Assembly: GCF_001552175.1 (NCBI RefSeq)
Contig: NZ_BCQR01000074.1
Span: forward strand, 1 to 44,674
Origin: Actinomadura kijaniata NBRC 14229
GTDB taxonomy: Bacteria; Actinomycetota; Actinomycetes; Streptosporangiales; Streptosporangiaceae
DNA length: 44,674 nt
Direction of reading: 5' to 3'
Made by a program: the position numbers and the translations under genes. The number at the start of each line of letters is the position of its first letter. Position 1 is the stretch's first letter. A model generated the notes under the pieces. That model was not told the DNA's origin. It searched no databases and saw nothing but the letters and a program-made list of their open reading frames with translations. Shown here one piece after another: positions 13,636 to 21,880 of the stretch.

Positions 13636-15158
13636 GGCCCCACCTCCGGACCGCCGTCGCGCGCCTCGGGGTCGGCGGGCAGCCACACCGTGAAGACGGC
13701 TCCGGCGCCGGGCGCGTTGGCCACGTCGATGGCGCCGCCGTGCAGCTCGACGTTGGCCTTGGTGATGGACAGCCCGAGGCCGCTGCCCTCGCTCTGCGCG
13801 CGGGCGGCGTCGGCCTTGACGAACCGGTCGAACACCAGGGGGAGCAGGTCCTCCGGCACCCCCGGGCCGGAGTCGGCGACGACGAGGGTGAAGCCGGGCG
13901 TGCCGTCCCTGACGGCCTCGGCGGCGGTGACGGTGACCGGCGCCGCGCCGTGCCCGACGGCGTTGCCCACCAGGTTGGCGACGATCACGTCCAGCCGGCG
14001 CGGGTCGGCCCGCACGGTGAACCCCTCCGGCACGCCCATCTCGACGTGCCCGTCCAGGCCGCGGGCGCGGACGCTCCGGCGGACCGCCTCCGCGAGCCGC
14101 ACCTCGTCCGGGACCAGGGACGCGGTGCCCGCGTCCAGCCGGCTGATCTCCAGCAGGTGCTCGACCAGGACCCTCAGCCGCCGCGTCTGCTCGACGACGA
14201 TGCGGGCGGCGGTGTCGCCGTCGGCGCCGGTCCGCTCCTCCTCCGACAGCACGTCGAGGACCGCCGTCATCGCGGTGAGCGGCGTCCGCAGCTCGTGCGA
14301 CACGTCGGCGACGAACCGGCGGGAGGCAGCCTCCATGGCCCGCAGGTCGGCGACGGTCCGCTCCAGCTCCCCGGCGGTGCTGTTGAACGTGCGGGCCAGG
14401 GCGGCCAGCTCGTCCCGGCCGGTCACGGTGACCCGGGCGTCCAGCCGCCCCCGCCCGAGCTGCTCGGCCGCGTGGCCCAGCCGCCGCACCGGCCGCAGGA
14501 CGCCGCGCGCCGCGGCCAGCGCCAGGACGAACGCCACCAGGAGCACCGCCGCGTCGGCGGCGGCCACGCCGAAGGCCAGCGACCGCAGGTCGGCGGCCTC
14601 CTCGTTCAGGCTCACCGTGACGAACGCGATGATCGGCGTGGGCCGGGCCGGCTTCCCGGCGGAGTAGACCCGTGCGCCGATCACCAGCATGGGGGTGCCG
14701 TCCAGGTCCATCCGCCGGAAGGCCGTCCCCCGTTCGGCGGCCCGCACGAAGGAGTCGGTCACATAGACCTTCAGGCGGTGGTGCCGGTCCTCCTCCCGGA
14801 TCGGGAGCGGCGCGCCGGGCGGGGAGTGGAAGGCGTACCCGGTACGGCAGTCGCTGGGACCGCACCTGGTCAGGACCGCCTCGATCCGCGCGGTGAGGTC
14901 CCCGTCCTCCGCCGGCACGGTTCTCGGGACGAGCCGGTTCAGCGTGGCCCTCGTCTCGAAGAGCCGGGCGTCCTGGGTGCGCTGCAGGATCGCCCGGCGG
15001 ATGAGCTGGTAGGCGACGGCGGAGGTGGCCAGCGACGACACCAGCGCCATCGCCGTGAACCCGGCCGTCAGGCGCGCCAGCAGCCCCGTGGGCCACGGCC
15101 GTCCCGACGGGGCCGGGAATCCCGGACGGGACCCGAGTCGAGCGAACCTGCCGATCAC
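13632..15158 (-). CDS. Sensor histidine kinase without adjacent response regulator
   Basis: This 508-residue membrane histidine kinase has TM1 at about 26–50, an extracellular sensor region (51–195, with C99 and C104 in CGPSDC), TM2 at about 197–218, a HAMP domain (219–272), and a HisKA domain with H288 in FVADVSHELRTPL. The ATPase domain carries the N-box ANLVGNAVGHG, DSGPGVPEDLLPLVFDRF and GSGLGLSI. All catalytic motifs are intact. The GTG start lacks a good Shine-Dalgarno sequence, as expected if it was once coupled to an upstream regulator gene, but none is present: a VOC gene lies upstream. The lipoprotein gene overlaps its 3' end. Confidence 0.92.
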   Translation of the reverse strand: MIGRFARLGSRPGFPAPSGRPWPTGLLARLTAGFTAMALVSSLATSAVAYQLIRRAILQRTQDARLFETRATLNRLVPRTVPAEDGDLTARIEAVLTRCGPSDCRTGYAFHSPPGAPLPIREEDRHHRLKVYVTDSFVRAAERGTAFRRMDLDGTPMLVIGARVYSAGKPARPTPIIAFVTVSLNEEAADLRSLAFGVAAADAAVLLVAFVLALAAARGVLRPVRRLGHAAEQLGRGRLDARVTVTGRDELAALARTFNSTAGELERTVADLRAMEAASRRFVADVSHELRTPLTAMTAVLDVLSEEERTGADGDTAARIVVEQTRRLRVLVEHLLEISRLDAGTASLVPDEVRLAEAVRRSVRARGLDGHVEMGVPEGFTVRADPRRLDVIVANLVGNAVGHGAAPVTVTAAEAVRDGTPGFTLVVADSGPGVPEDLLPLVFDRFVKADAARAQSEGSGLGLSITKANVELHGGAIDVANAPGAGAVFTVWLPADPEARDGGPEVGP

Positions 15159-15182
15159 CGCGACATCATCCAGACACCGGAC

Positions 15183-15192
15183 GACACGTGTC
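15183..15192. promoter_or_regulatory. Palindrome upstream of the kinase gene
   Basis: GACACGTGTC is a perfect 10-bp palindrome 25 bases upstream of the kinase GTG. It is a possible operator; the regulator is unknown. Confidence 0.3.
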
Positions 15193-15252
15193 CAGTGATG
15201 TCACGAAACGCGGACATCGGCCTCCGGCGTCACCGTCCCGCCGCGCGGGCGG

Positions 15253-15690
15253 TCAGTCGAGGCAGAACTCGTTGCCCTCGGGGTCGGCCATCACGATGTG
15301 GCCGGCGCCGAGCGGGGGGTCGGGCTCGTGGCGTTCGAGCCGGGTGGCGCCGTGGGAGACGAGCCGCTCGGCCTCCTCCTCCAGCGCCTTCATCCGCGCC
15401 TCCCCCTCAAGGTCGGGAGCGGCCCGCACGTCGAGGTGCACGCGGTTCTTGGCCTGCTTGCCCTCCGGCACCCGCTGGAAGAACAGCCGGGGCCCCGAAC
15501 CGTCGGGATCCCTCAGCGCCGAGGCGTCGTTGCGGCGCTCGGGCGGCACCCCCGCCGCCTCCAGCGCCTCCTCCCACGACGCGAAGTCCCCGGGCGGGTC
15601 CTGGAGCCGGTAGCCGAGGGCCTCGGCCCAGAACGCCGCCAGCTTGGCCGGGTCGGCGCAGTCGAAAGTGATCTGTACGTCACGGGCCAT
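15253..15690 (-). CDS. VOC (glyoxalase-like) protein
   Basis: This 145-residue protein of the vicinal oxygen chelate superfamily has FDCADPAKLAAFWAEALGY at 9–27, RVHLDVRA at about 83–90 and GHIVMADPEGNEFCLD at the C-terminus, the usual beta-alpha-beta-beta-beta pairs. These proteins bind a divalent metal through His/Glu and act in isomerisation, dioxygenation or drug binding; the substrate is not predictable. It is separated by one base from the DinB gene, with which it forms an operon. Confidence 0.85.
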   Translation of the reverse strand: MARDVQITFDCADPAKLAAFWAEALGYRLQDPPGDFASWEEALEAAGVPPERRNDASALRDPDGSGPRLFFQRVPEGKQAKNRVHLDVRAAPDLEGEARMKALEEEAERLVSHGATRLERHEPDPPLGAGHIVMADPEGNEFCLD

Positions 15691-15691
15691 C

Positions 15692-16288
15692 TCAGCTCGT
15701 CTCCCGTCGGGTCCGCCGGTGGGTGTGCAGGTAGAGGTCGCGGAGCAGGCACACCTCCGCCAGATGGTGGATCAGTTCGCGGTTGATGTGAAGCACCAAC
15801 GCGGCCAGCGGGCGGTCGGCGTACGGGCCCTCCGCCTCCCCGCACGGGCGGGCGAGGCCGGTCTCGCCGAGGGCCTCGACCCCGGCCAGCCACCGGTCGT
15901 ACTCCTCGTCGAGCTGGGCCAGCGCCCCGGCGGCGGTCGCGGCGTACCCGAACGCCCGGTAGTCGGTGGGCTCGCGGCCGAAGTGCGCGGCGTTGCGCGC
16001 CGCGAGCACACCGACGATCACGTGCCCGAGCCGCCAGGCGATCGTCGTGAGCGGCGGCGGGTCTGGCACCGGCAGCGCGAAGTCGATGGTCATCGCGCCG
16101 GACCCGGCCCGCACCGGCGCGGTGCCGGCACCGGTGCCGGCACCGCGCGGGCGCACGCTCCAGCAGCCGGGCGCCGGCTCCCAGAAGTACTCCTCGTCGG
16201 TGAGCCCGTCGAGGCGGTCGCGCAGTTGCCCGGTCCAGTGCCAGGTCAGCTGGTCCCGGAGCAGGGCGTTCCAGGTCTGGTCGGTCAT
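15692..16288 (-). CDS. DinB-family protein
   Basis: This 198-residue four-helix-bundle protein is of DinB/DUF664 type. The N-terminal helix WNALLRDQLTWHW, IAWRLGHVIVGVLAARNAAHF with a metal-type His around 88, and LHINRELIHHLAEVCLLRDL near the C-terminus give the three-His pattern of the family. In actinomycetes such proteins are often mycothiol-dependent thiol transferases. Start fixed at the ATG at 16288. It forms an operon with the VOC gene and diverges from a WYL-domain regulator, a frequent pairing. A GCCGGCACCGGTGCCGGCACC direct/inverted repeat lies within the gene near 16124. Confidence 0.82.
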   Translation of the reverse strand: MTDQTWNALLRDQLTWHWTGQLRDRLDGLTDEEYFWEPAPGCWSVRPRGAGTGAGTAPVRAGSGAMTIDFALPVPDPPPLTTIAWRLGHVIVGVLAARNAAHFGREPTDYRAFGYAATAAGALAQLDEEYDRWLAGVEALGETGLARPCGEAEGPYADRPLAALVLHINRELIHHLAEVCLLRDLYLHTHRRTRRETS

Positions 16289-16316
16289 GGCCCCAGCCTG
16301 CCGCCCATAGCGGACA

Positions 16317-16326
16317 GGAACGTTCC
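16317..16326. promoter_or_regulatory. Palindrome in the DinB/WYL divergent promoter
   Basis: GGAACGTTCC is a perfect 10-bp palindrome in the 61-bp gap between the divergent DinB and WYL genes. It is a good candidate operator for the WYL regulator, controlling both directions. Confidence 0.4.
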
Positions 16327-16349
16327 GTGATCTGTGCGACGATGGGCGC

Positions 16350-17309
16350 GTGACCGTGGAGGCGACGACCGAGCGGGTGCTGCGGCTGCTGTCGCTGCTG
16401 CAGCGGCGGCCGTCCTGGACCGCCGCCGAACTCGCCGCCGAGCTGGGCGTCACCGACCGTTCGGTGCGCCGCGACGTGGAGCGGCTGCGCGCGCTCGGCT
16501 ACCCCGTCCACGCGACGGCGGGCGTCGGCGGCGGCTACCGGCTGGGGGCGGGCACCCGGCTGCCGCCGCTGCTCCTGGACGACGAGGAGGCGACCGCGAC
16601 GGCGGTGTCCCTGCGGCTGGCGGCGGGCGGCACGGTCGTCGGCGCGGGCCAGGCGGCGCTGCGGGCGCTGGCCAAGCTCGACCAGGTGATGCCGCCCCGG
16701 CTGCGCGCCGAGGTGCGGGCGGTGCACGGCGCCACCGAGATCCTCGTCGACCCCGGCGTCCAGGTCGACGCGGAGCTGCTGACGACGCTCGCGCGGGCCT
16801 GCCGCGACGCGGTGCGGGTGCGGTTCCGGTACACCGGCCGCGACGGCGCGGAACGCGAACGCACCGTCGAGCCGGTGCGGATGGTCGCCACCGGACGCCG
16901 CTGGTACCTGATGGCCTGGGACGTCGACCGCGACGACTGGCGCACCTTCCGGCTGGACCGGATGCGCGAGGCGACCGCCACCACCTGGCGCTTCCGGGCC
17001 AGGGAGCATCCGGACCCGGTCGCCTACGTGCGGCGGTCGGTGACCGAGGCGCCGTACCGCCACCTCGCCCGGATCCGGATGCACGCCCCGCCCGAACGGG
17101 TGCGGGAGCTGGTGCCGCCCCAGGTGGGGCGCGTCGAGGACGACCGCGACGGCTGGTGCGTGCTCGTCGTCGGCGGGGACGATCTGGACTGGCTCGCCGT
17201 GCGCGTGGCCCGGCTGGGCTTCGAGGCGCAGGTGCTGGAGCCGCCGGAGCTGCGGGAGGCCGCCGCCCGGCTCGCCCGCCGCCTCGCGGCGATGACCGGG
17301 ACCGGCTGA
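16350..17309 (+). CDS. YafY-type WYL-domain transcriptional regulator
   Basis: This 319-residue regulator has an N-terminal winged helix (RVLRLLSLLQRRPSWTAAEL, then LGVTDRSVRRDVERLRALGYPV at about 30–52) followed by GVGGGYRLGAG and a WYL domain at about 135–215, where the motif reads RRWYLMAWD. A C-terminal WCX region ends the protein. WYL domains sense ligands, in some cases nucleic acids or nucleotides. The start is GTG. It diverges from the DinB–VOC operon and probably controls it. A strong terminator follows. Confidence 0.92.
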   Translation: MTVEATTERVLRLLSLLQRRPSWTAAELAAELGVTDRSVRRDVERLRALGYPVHATAGVGGGYRLGAGTRLPPLLLDDEEATATAVSLRLAAGGTVVGAGQAALRALAKLDQVMPPRLRAEVRAVHGATEILVDPGVQVDAELLTTLARACRDAVRVRFRYTGRDGAERERTVEPVRMVATGRRWYLMAWDVDRDDWRTFRLDRMREATATTWRFRAREHPDPVAYVRRSVTEAPYRHLARIRMHAPPERVRELVPPQVGRVEDDRDGWCVLVVGGDDLDWLAVRVARLGFEAQVLEPPELREAAARLARRLAAMTGTG

Positions 17310-17327
17310 ACCCCCGCCCCGGAGAAC

Positions 17328-17370
17328 GGCGCGGGCCCGTGCCGAAGGAGGAGCGGCGCGGGCCCGCGCC
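17328..17370. terminator. Bidirectional terminator
   Basis: Two 16-base blocks (17328–17343 and 17355–17370) can pair around an 11-base loop. The second, GGCGCGGGCCCGCGCC, is itself a perfect palindrome. They sit between convergent genes ending at 17309 and 17380. Confidence 0.75.
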
Positions 17371-17379
17371 GGGGCGGGG

Positions 17380-18039
17380 TCAGGGGAGGCGCAGGATGAA
17401 GTCGAACGTGGCGGACCGGCCGGTGGGGCCGTTCTGGACGTTCATGACCAGGTCCGGGTGGAAGATCGGGTCGGTCTGGTTGCGGGGCTCGTTCGGGAAG
17501 TACAGCTGCGTGGTCAGCACCGGCTGGTAGGGCGCCTGCACCTTGACGTGGATGTGCCGGGTCCGGCCCGGGTACAGGCCCGGCACGATGGTCGTCAGCG
17601 TGAAGCGGCCCGCCGCGTCGGTGTACTGGTGGCCGCGCAGCCGGTAGCCGGTGTTGTCGTAGCGGCCGTAGGTGTCGGCCTGCCAGAAGTCCAGCAGCGC
17701 GCGGGCCACCGGGCGGCACGACATCGAGTACACCAGGCCCGTCACCGTCAGGCGGGTGCCGGTCATCCCCGGCTCCAGCAGCGAGGCCCGCTGCGGGGAG
17801 TTGCGCTTGAAGTAGGGGCCCTCGGTCTGCGGCGGCGTGGGGTCGTCGCCGTCGTCGCAGCTGGGGGTCGGCGTCAGCGTGCGCTGCCGCGCCCCGGAGG
17901 GCGCGGCAGCGCCCAGCACGGCCGGCACGGCCAGCGCGCCGAGACCGGCGCCCACGATGAAGTCCTTGCGGCTGAGGCCGCGCCCGTCCTTCCGGGAGTC
18001 GTCCTTCCGGGAGTCGTCCTTCTGGGGGTCGTCCGACAT
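17380..18039 (-). CDS. Exported intradiol ring-cleavage dioxygenase
   Basis: This 219-residue non-haem Fe(III) dioxygenase cleaves catechol-type rings between the hydroxyls. The ligands are visible: Y127 in GRYDN, Y156 in PGLYPG, H162 and H164 in RHIHVKV. The N-terminus has a Tat-like signal, LSRKDFIVGAG, with an RK rather than RR pair, followed by a hydrophobic segment to about residue 46. Before it, KDDSR is repeated in tandem, from 15-bp DNA repeats near 18000. Extracellular intradiol dioxygenases of this type are common in actinomycetes growing on lignin-like material. AAGGAG precedes the ATG. The AraC-type gene diverges and is the likely activator. Confidence 0.9.
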   Translation of the reverse strand: MSDDPQKDDSRKDDSRKDGRGLSRKDFIVGAGLGALAVPAVLGAAAPSGARQRTLTPTPSCDDGDDPTPPQTEGPYFKRNSPQRASLLEPGMTGTRLTVTGLVYSMSCRPVARALLDFWQADTYGRYDNTGYRLRGHQYTDAAGRFTLTTIVPGLYPGRTRHIHVKVQAPYQPVLTTQLYFPNEPRNQTDPIFHPDLVMNVQNGPTGRSATFDFILRLP

Positions 18040-18252
18040 GGGAGCTCCTTCTTGGCGGGGGGAGAGCGTCGCGACATGTGTATCCCGGGGGGCGGGGCCG
18101 GGTCTTGGCGCTGGCTGCCGACGGGTTGGCATCCCCTGCCGAAAGCGGCGCGGTCTGTCGTTCCGACTCGCTCATTGACCCGCCCCGCCGCGCCCGTCAG
18201 CCTGGCGGGGATGCGTCCGGCCCGTCCTGTCCCCGCGGCGCGAAGGAGCGCG

Positions 18253-19197
18253 ATGGCCACGCTCGTCACCACCGTCCACCATCCCCTCGACGACCAGGCC
18301 GACCACTGGCGGCGGACGGTCTCGGCGGCGTTCGGGCCGCTGCGGCTGGACCCGCCCGACCGGCCCGGGTTCGCCGCCCTGCTGGCCGCCCGCGAGCTGG
18401 GCCCGGTCCTGACCGGGGACGTGCGCGCCCCGGCGCACCGGGTGCGGCGCAGCGCGCGGCAGGTCGACCGCGACACCCGCGAGTGCTACAAGCTCGGCCT
18501 GGTGCTGCGCGGCTCCTGCCTGCTGCGGCAGAACGGCCGCGAGGCCCTGGCCGGACCCGGCGACCTGGTGCTGTACGACCTGACCCGGCCCGTCGAGATC
18601 GACTTCCGGGCGCACCACATCTTCACCGCCCTCGTCCCGCACGGGGCGGTCGCGCTGCCCCCGCACCGGGTCTGGGAGATGGCGGGCACGCTGCTGACCG
18701 ACCAGGCCCGCAGCGGGCGGCTGGTGGCGTCGCTGCTGTCGGCGCTGGCCGCCGACGGGGACGCCGCCGACGGCCCGCACGCCCACCACCTGGGCGAGGC
18801 GATCGCCGAGCTGCTGACCGGCGCGCTGTGCGAACGGCTCGGCCGCGCGGTGCCCCCGCCGCCCGTCGAGGCCGCCCTGCTGCGCGACATCCAGGAGTGG
18901 ATCGAACGGCGGCTGGCCGACCCCGCGCTGTCGCCCGAGACGATCGCCCGCGCCCACCACCTGTCGGTGCGCCAGCTCTACCGGATCTTCCAGGTGCGCG
19001 GCGACACCGTGGCGCGGTACGTGCGGACCCGGCGCCTGGAGCGGTGCCGCCGCGAGCTGCGCGACCCGCGCGCCGCCGACCGGCGGATCGGCGCGATCGC
19101 GGCGCGCTGGGGGTTCGCCGACGCCTCCTCCTTCAGCCGCGCGTTCCGCGCCGCGTACGGAGTGAGCCCCAGCGCCTACCGGGACCTCCCGCGCTGA
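18253..19197 (+). CDS. AraC-family transcriptional regulator
   Basis: This 314-residue regulator has an N-terminal cupin-like ligand domain (about 60–190; KLGLVLRGSCLLRQNGRE, GDLVLYDLTRPVEI) and a C-terminal AraC HTH pair: SPETIARAHHLSVRQLYRIF, then RRIGAIAARWGFADASSFSR and FRAAYGVSPSAYR. This is the AraC_binding_2 architecture seen in NahR/XylS-like activators of aromatic catabolism. GAAGGAG lies five bases before the ATG. It diverges from the intradiol dioxygenase gene across 213 bp, so regulation of that gene is the simplest guess. It ends in a strong shared terminator. Confidence 0.93.
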   Translation: MATLVTTVHHPLDDQADHWRRTVSAAFGPLRLDPPDRPGFAALLAARELGPVLTGDVRAPAHRVRRSARQVDRDTRECYKLGLVLRGSCLLRQNGREALAGPGDLVLYDLTRPVEIDFRAHHIFTALVPHGAVALPPHRVWEMAGTLLTDQARSGRLVASLLSALAADGDAADGPHAHHLGEAIAELLTGALCERLGRAVPPPPVEAALLRDIQEWIERRLADPALSPETIARAHHLSVRQLYRIFQVRGDTVARYVRTRRLERCRRELRDPRAADRRIGAIAARWGFADASSFSRAFRAAYGVSPSAYRDLPR

Positions 19198-19207
19198 GGC
19201 GCCGCCG

Positions 19208-19245
19208 GGGCCGTCGTGCCGCCGTCCGCGGCGGCACGACGGCCC
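19208..19245. terminator. Bidirectional hairpin terminator
   Basis: Perfect 16-bp arms (19208–19223 and 19230–19245, core CCGTCGTGCCGCC) enclose a 6-base loop between convergent genes ending at 19197 and 19250. Confidence 0.85.
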
Positions 19246-19249
19246 GGGG

Positions 19250-20377
19250 TCAGCGGAGGGAGCCGAAGAAGGCGCGCACGTCGTCGGCGAGGATCTGGGG
19301 CTGCTCCATGGCCAGGAAGTTGCCGCCCCGCTCGGTCTCGGTCCAGTGCACGACGTTGTGGTCGCGGTCGGCGAAGCGGCGGATGGCGACGTCGGTGGTG
19401 GCGGTCGCGATCACGCCGGTGGGAACGGTCCCGCGCGGCTTGGGGGCGTAGGCGGTGGGGTCGTGGGCCATCTCGTAGTAGAGCTGGGCCGAGGAACCGG
19501 CGGTCCCGGTGAACCAGTAGAGGCTGACGTTGGTCAGCAGCAGGTCGCGGTCCACGGCGTCCTCGGGCAGCTCGGCGGCCTGGTCGGTCCACTCCTTGAA
19601 CTTCTCCACGATCCAGGCGAGCTGCCCGGCGGGCGAGTCGTGCAGCCCGTGCGCCAGGGTGTCGGGACGCGTGGACTGGATGTGGTTGAAGCCCATCTTG
19701 TCGTCGCGGAACTCCTGGAGCCGGGCCAGCCGTCCCTGCTCGACCTCGGTGAGGCCGGCGAAGTCGGCCGGGTCGTCGGAGGGGAAGGTGATCAGGCCGT
19801 TGAGGTGGACGCCGATGGTCCGGTCGGGGGCCTGGCGGCCCATCTCGGCGGCGATCCAGGCGCCGCCGCCGTTGCCCTGGACGCCGTAGCGGTCGTAGCC
19901 GAGCCGGGTCATCAGCTCGACGAACGCGCCGGCGATCCTGCCGGTGTTCCAGCCCGGGGCGGTCAGCGGCCCGGAGAAGGCGACGCCGGGGGTGTCGGTG
20001 ATCACCAGGTGGAAGTCGCCGGTCAGCGGCTCGACCACCTGGGCGAAGGCCGCGAACGAGGCGGGCCAGTCGTGGATCAGCAGCAGCGGCGTGGCGTCGG
20101 GGTTGTCCGAGCGGACGTGCGCGAAGTGGATCGGCTGGCCGTCGACCTCGGTGACGAACTGCGGCAGGGCGTTCAGCTCGGCCTCGGCCTTGCGCCAGTC
20201 GTAGCCGTCGGCCCAGTAGGCGGCCAGCTCCCTCAGGTAGTCCACCGGGACGCCCCGGCTCCAGCCCTGCCCGCCGATCTGGGTGCCCCACCGGGTCCGG
20301 CGCAGCCGGTCGCGCAGGTCGTCCAGGTCGGCGGCGGAGACGTCGATGCGGAACGGCCGGACGGCGTCAGCGGTCAT
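19250..20377 (-). CDS. Epoxide-hydrolase-fold protein with degenerate active site
   Basis: This 375-residue protein has the full epoxide hydrolase layout: an EHN N-terminal domain (FRIDVSAADLDDLRDRL, RTRWGTQIGGQGWSRGVP) and an alpha/beta hydrolase core with the cap motif LYWFTGTAGSSAQLYYE. The catalytic positions are altered: HGWP is HDWP (102–105), the nucleophile elbow GGDWG is GNGGG (G170 replaces Asp), and the general base in RGGHF is N353 (RGGNF). It should not hydrolyse epoxides by the known mechanism. It may bind ligand or have a new activity. A clear -10 with an overlapping inverted repeat lies upstream. The gene is otherwise intact, which argues against simple decay. Confidence 0.9.
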   Translation of the reverse strand: MTADAVRPFRIDVSAADLDDLRDRLRRTRWGTQIGGQGWSRGVPVDYLRELAAYWADGYDWRKAEAELNALPQFVTEVDGQPIHFAHVRSDNPDATPLLLIHDWPASFAAFAQVVEPLTGDFHLVITDTPGVAFSGPLTAPGWNTGRIAGAFVELMTRLGYDRYGVQGNGGGAWIAAEMGRQAPDRTIGVHLNGLITFPSDDPADFAGLTEVEQGRLARLQEFRDDKMGFNHIQSTRPDTLAHGLHDSPAGQLAWIVEKFKEWTDQAAELPEDAVDRDLLLTNVSLYWFTGTAGSSAQLYYEMAHDPTAYAPKPRGTVPTGVIATATTDVAIRRFADRDHNVVHWTETERGGNFLAMEQPQILADDVRAFFGSLR

Positions 20378-20432
20378 GATGTTTCCCCTCGGTCGGCAGT
20401 GGGGTCCGGAAGGTCCCCGTCGCACTTCCTCC

Positions 20433-20460
20433 ATCATAGCGGAACGGAGCGATCCATTCC
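20433..20460 (-). promoter_or_regulatory. -10 box with adjoining operator-like inverted repeat
   Basis: On the minus strand TATGAT (20438–20433) is a good -10 for the epoxide-hydrolase-like gene. GGAACGGA (20441–20448) and TCCATTCC (20453–20460) form an inverted repeat with one mismatch, sitting just upstream where a repressor would block RNA polymerase. No regulator gene is adjacent. Confidence 0.55.
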
Positions 20461-20501
20461 ACTAAAAGGGATCTTGGATCTCGGCCGCGACGGGGATGCG
20501 C

Positions 20502-21101
20502 CTAGGCGTCCGCCGGTTCCTCGCGACCAGGGTGGTTGTTCCGGCGGACGCACCAGGTCATCGGAAGGAAGACGCGCCGGCCGACCTCGCCGTTCCACTC
20601 GGGCGCGAAACCGTGGCGGACGAGGACCCGCACGACCTCGGCGGCGATCTCCTCGGGGGCGACGCCCTCGCCGAAAGAACCGAACGCGAGATAGAGGCCC
20701 CCGCCGTGCAGGGCGGACTCGACGTCCTGCCGATGGCAGAAGGTGAAGCCGCGCGGGCTCTCCCCCTCGGGGACCTCCCCGCCGATCTCGGCGAAGCCGC
20801 AGGTCTGGCAGCAGGTGAAGTCGGCACGGGCGACGATGCCCGCCGCGTCCAGCTCCCGGAAGGCGGCGTCGAGGCGGTCGGTGTCCAGCGGTCCGTCACC
20901 CCAGGACCGCTGCGCCTCGGCATGAGCGGCGAACCCGGCCATCGCCGCCTCGTGGGCGACGGCGCGCAACGTCTCCTCGTCATCCTGCCCGGCGAGATAG
21001 TCGGCAGCGGCCTCCACCACCTCGTCGAAGTCGGCTTCACCACGCGCGACCTCGGTCCAGACGACTTCCCGCACTTCTTCGAGCATGTCCTCATCAACCA
21101 C
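20502..21101 (-). CDS. DUF6891-like hypothetical protein
   Basis: This protein of about 199 residues has an acidic helical first half (LEEVREVVWTEVARGEADF, AGQDDEETLRAVAHEA) and a second half with FTCCQTCGFAEIGGEV, FTFCHRQDVESAL and LYLAFGSFGEG. The CCQTCG motif plus a later FxH suggests zinc binding, and I recall it from the family now called DUF6891, of unknown function. GTG at 21101 was preferred because AGGA lies eight bases upstream; the ATG at 21086 is the alternative. It may be the tail of the long leftward operon from 26 kb, but the 114-bp gap leaves that open. Confidence 0.7.
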   Translation of the reverse strand: MVDEDMLEEVREVVWTEVARGEADFDEVVEAAADYLAGQDDEETLRAVAHEAAMAGFAAHAEAQRSWGDGPLDTDRLDAAFRELDAAGIVARADFTCCQTCGFAEIGGEVPEGESPRGFTFCHRQDVESALHGGGLYLAFGSFGEGVAPEEIAAEVVRVLVRHGFAPEWNGEVGRRVFLPMTWCVRRNNHPGREEPADA

Positions 21102-21215
21102 GCCGCAGATCCTGCCACCCTCCGATGACAGCGGTCCCGTCGCGCAGCCAGGAGGTGCGTTCCGCACTCGCGGTCCCCGCCCGCCGGGACGGCCCGGATG
21201 CGGACGGCGGGGAGG

Positions 21216-21857
21216 TCACCGGCGGCGGAAGGCTCGTCCGCAGGGCGGGCGGTCGAGGCCGAGGCCCGTCGCCGCACGGAACTCCTGCCGCGCTTCGGCC
21301 ATGCTGTCCCCGGCGCGGACGAGAGCGGCGACGTTCTTGCTTCTCCGCCAAGGCGTGACGAGCGTGACCTCCATGCCCGAGGGGAGCGCCAGGGTGAGCA
21401 CGGAACGCTCGCGGCCGTCGATCACCCCGCGCTGGAACACCTTGCGGATCCTGTCCGTCACGTCGAACTCGCGCATCGGAACGCTCCCGATGTACGTGGC
21501 GGACGTGATCTGCTCCGGAGGCCATGGCGGAACGCTCCGGAACGGCAGGGCGGGCCACGGGCGCGCCTCGTCCATGCGGCGCAGGACGTCCCCCAGGAAC
21601 GCGCGGATCTCTTCCTCGGAGTGTGGCTGCGGGATCGACCGTTCGGGGTCGGTCAGTCTCCCGCCGGAGGCGAGGGCGTCGTTGAGCAGGGCGTACTCCT
21701 GCTCGGGGGAGAGGTCCAGCAGGGGTTCGGTCAGCAGGCCCCGGACGCAGCGGTCGACGAGCCCGCGGTCGCGCAGGTCGGCGAAGAGCAGCGTGTACAG
21801 CACGGCGTTGACCAGCCCCCGCCACGCCGGTGCCCGAGAAGCCCCGTGATCCCCCAT
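21216..21857 (-). CDS. Hypothetical protein downstream of the Pycsar-like operon
   Basis: This 213-residue soluble protein is not one I recognise. The first 75 residues are helical with a hydrophobic LVNAVLYTLLFADLRDRGLVD stretch. A Pro-rich link (RPWPALPFRSVPPWPPEQI) follows, then a beta-rich C-terminal half (FDVTDRIRKVFQRGVID, SVLTLALPSGMEVTLVTPW). The start is only 23 bp from the stop of the PycTM-like gene on the same strand, so it is likely the fifth gene of that operon. It could be an accessory or regulator of the system; nothing in the sequence fixes its role. Confidence 0.65.
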   Translation of the reverse strand: MGDHGASRAPAWRGLVNAVLYTLLFADLRDRGLVDRCVRGLLTEPLLDLSPEQEYALLNDALASGGRLTDPERSIPQPHSEEEIRAFLGDVLRRMDEARPWPALPFRSVPPWPPEQITSATYIGSVPMREFDVTDRIRKVFQRGVIDGRERSVLTLALPSGMEVTLVTPWRRSKNVAALVRAGDSMAEARQEFRAATGLGLDRPPCGRAFRRR

Positions 21858-21880
21858 CGCGACCGCGCCCTCCGCTCCCG

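Noticed and set aside
13740..15671. Long plus-strand frame opposite the histidine kinase
   Set aside because: The opposite strand carries all histidine kinase motifs; this product is an Arg/Gly/Pro-rich shadow.
16120..16150. Alternating GCCGGCACC/GGTGCCGGC blocks, considered as a binding site cluster
   Set aside because: They lie within the DinB coding sequence and encode a Gly/Ala/Thr loop; no regulatory role is needed to explain them.
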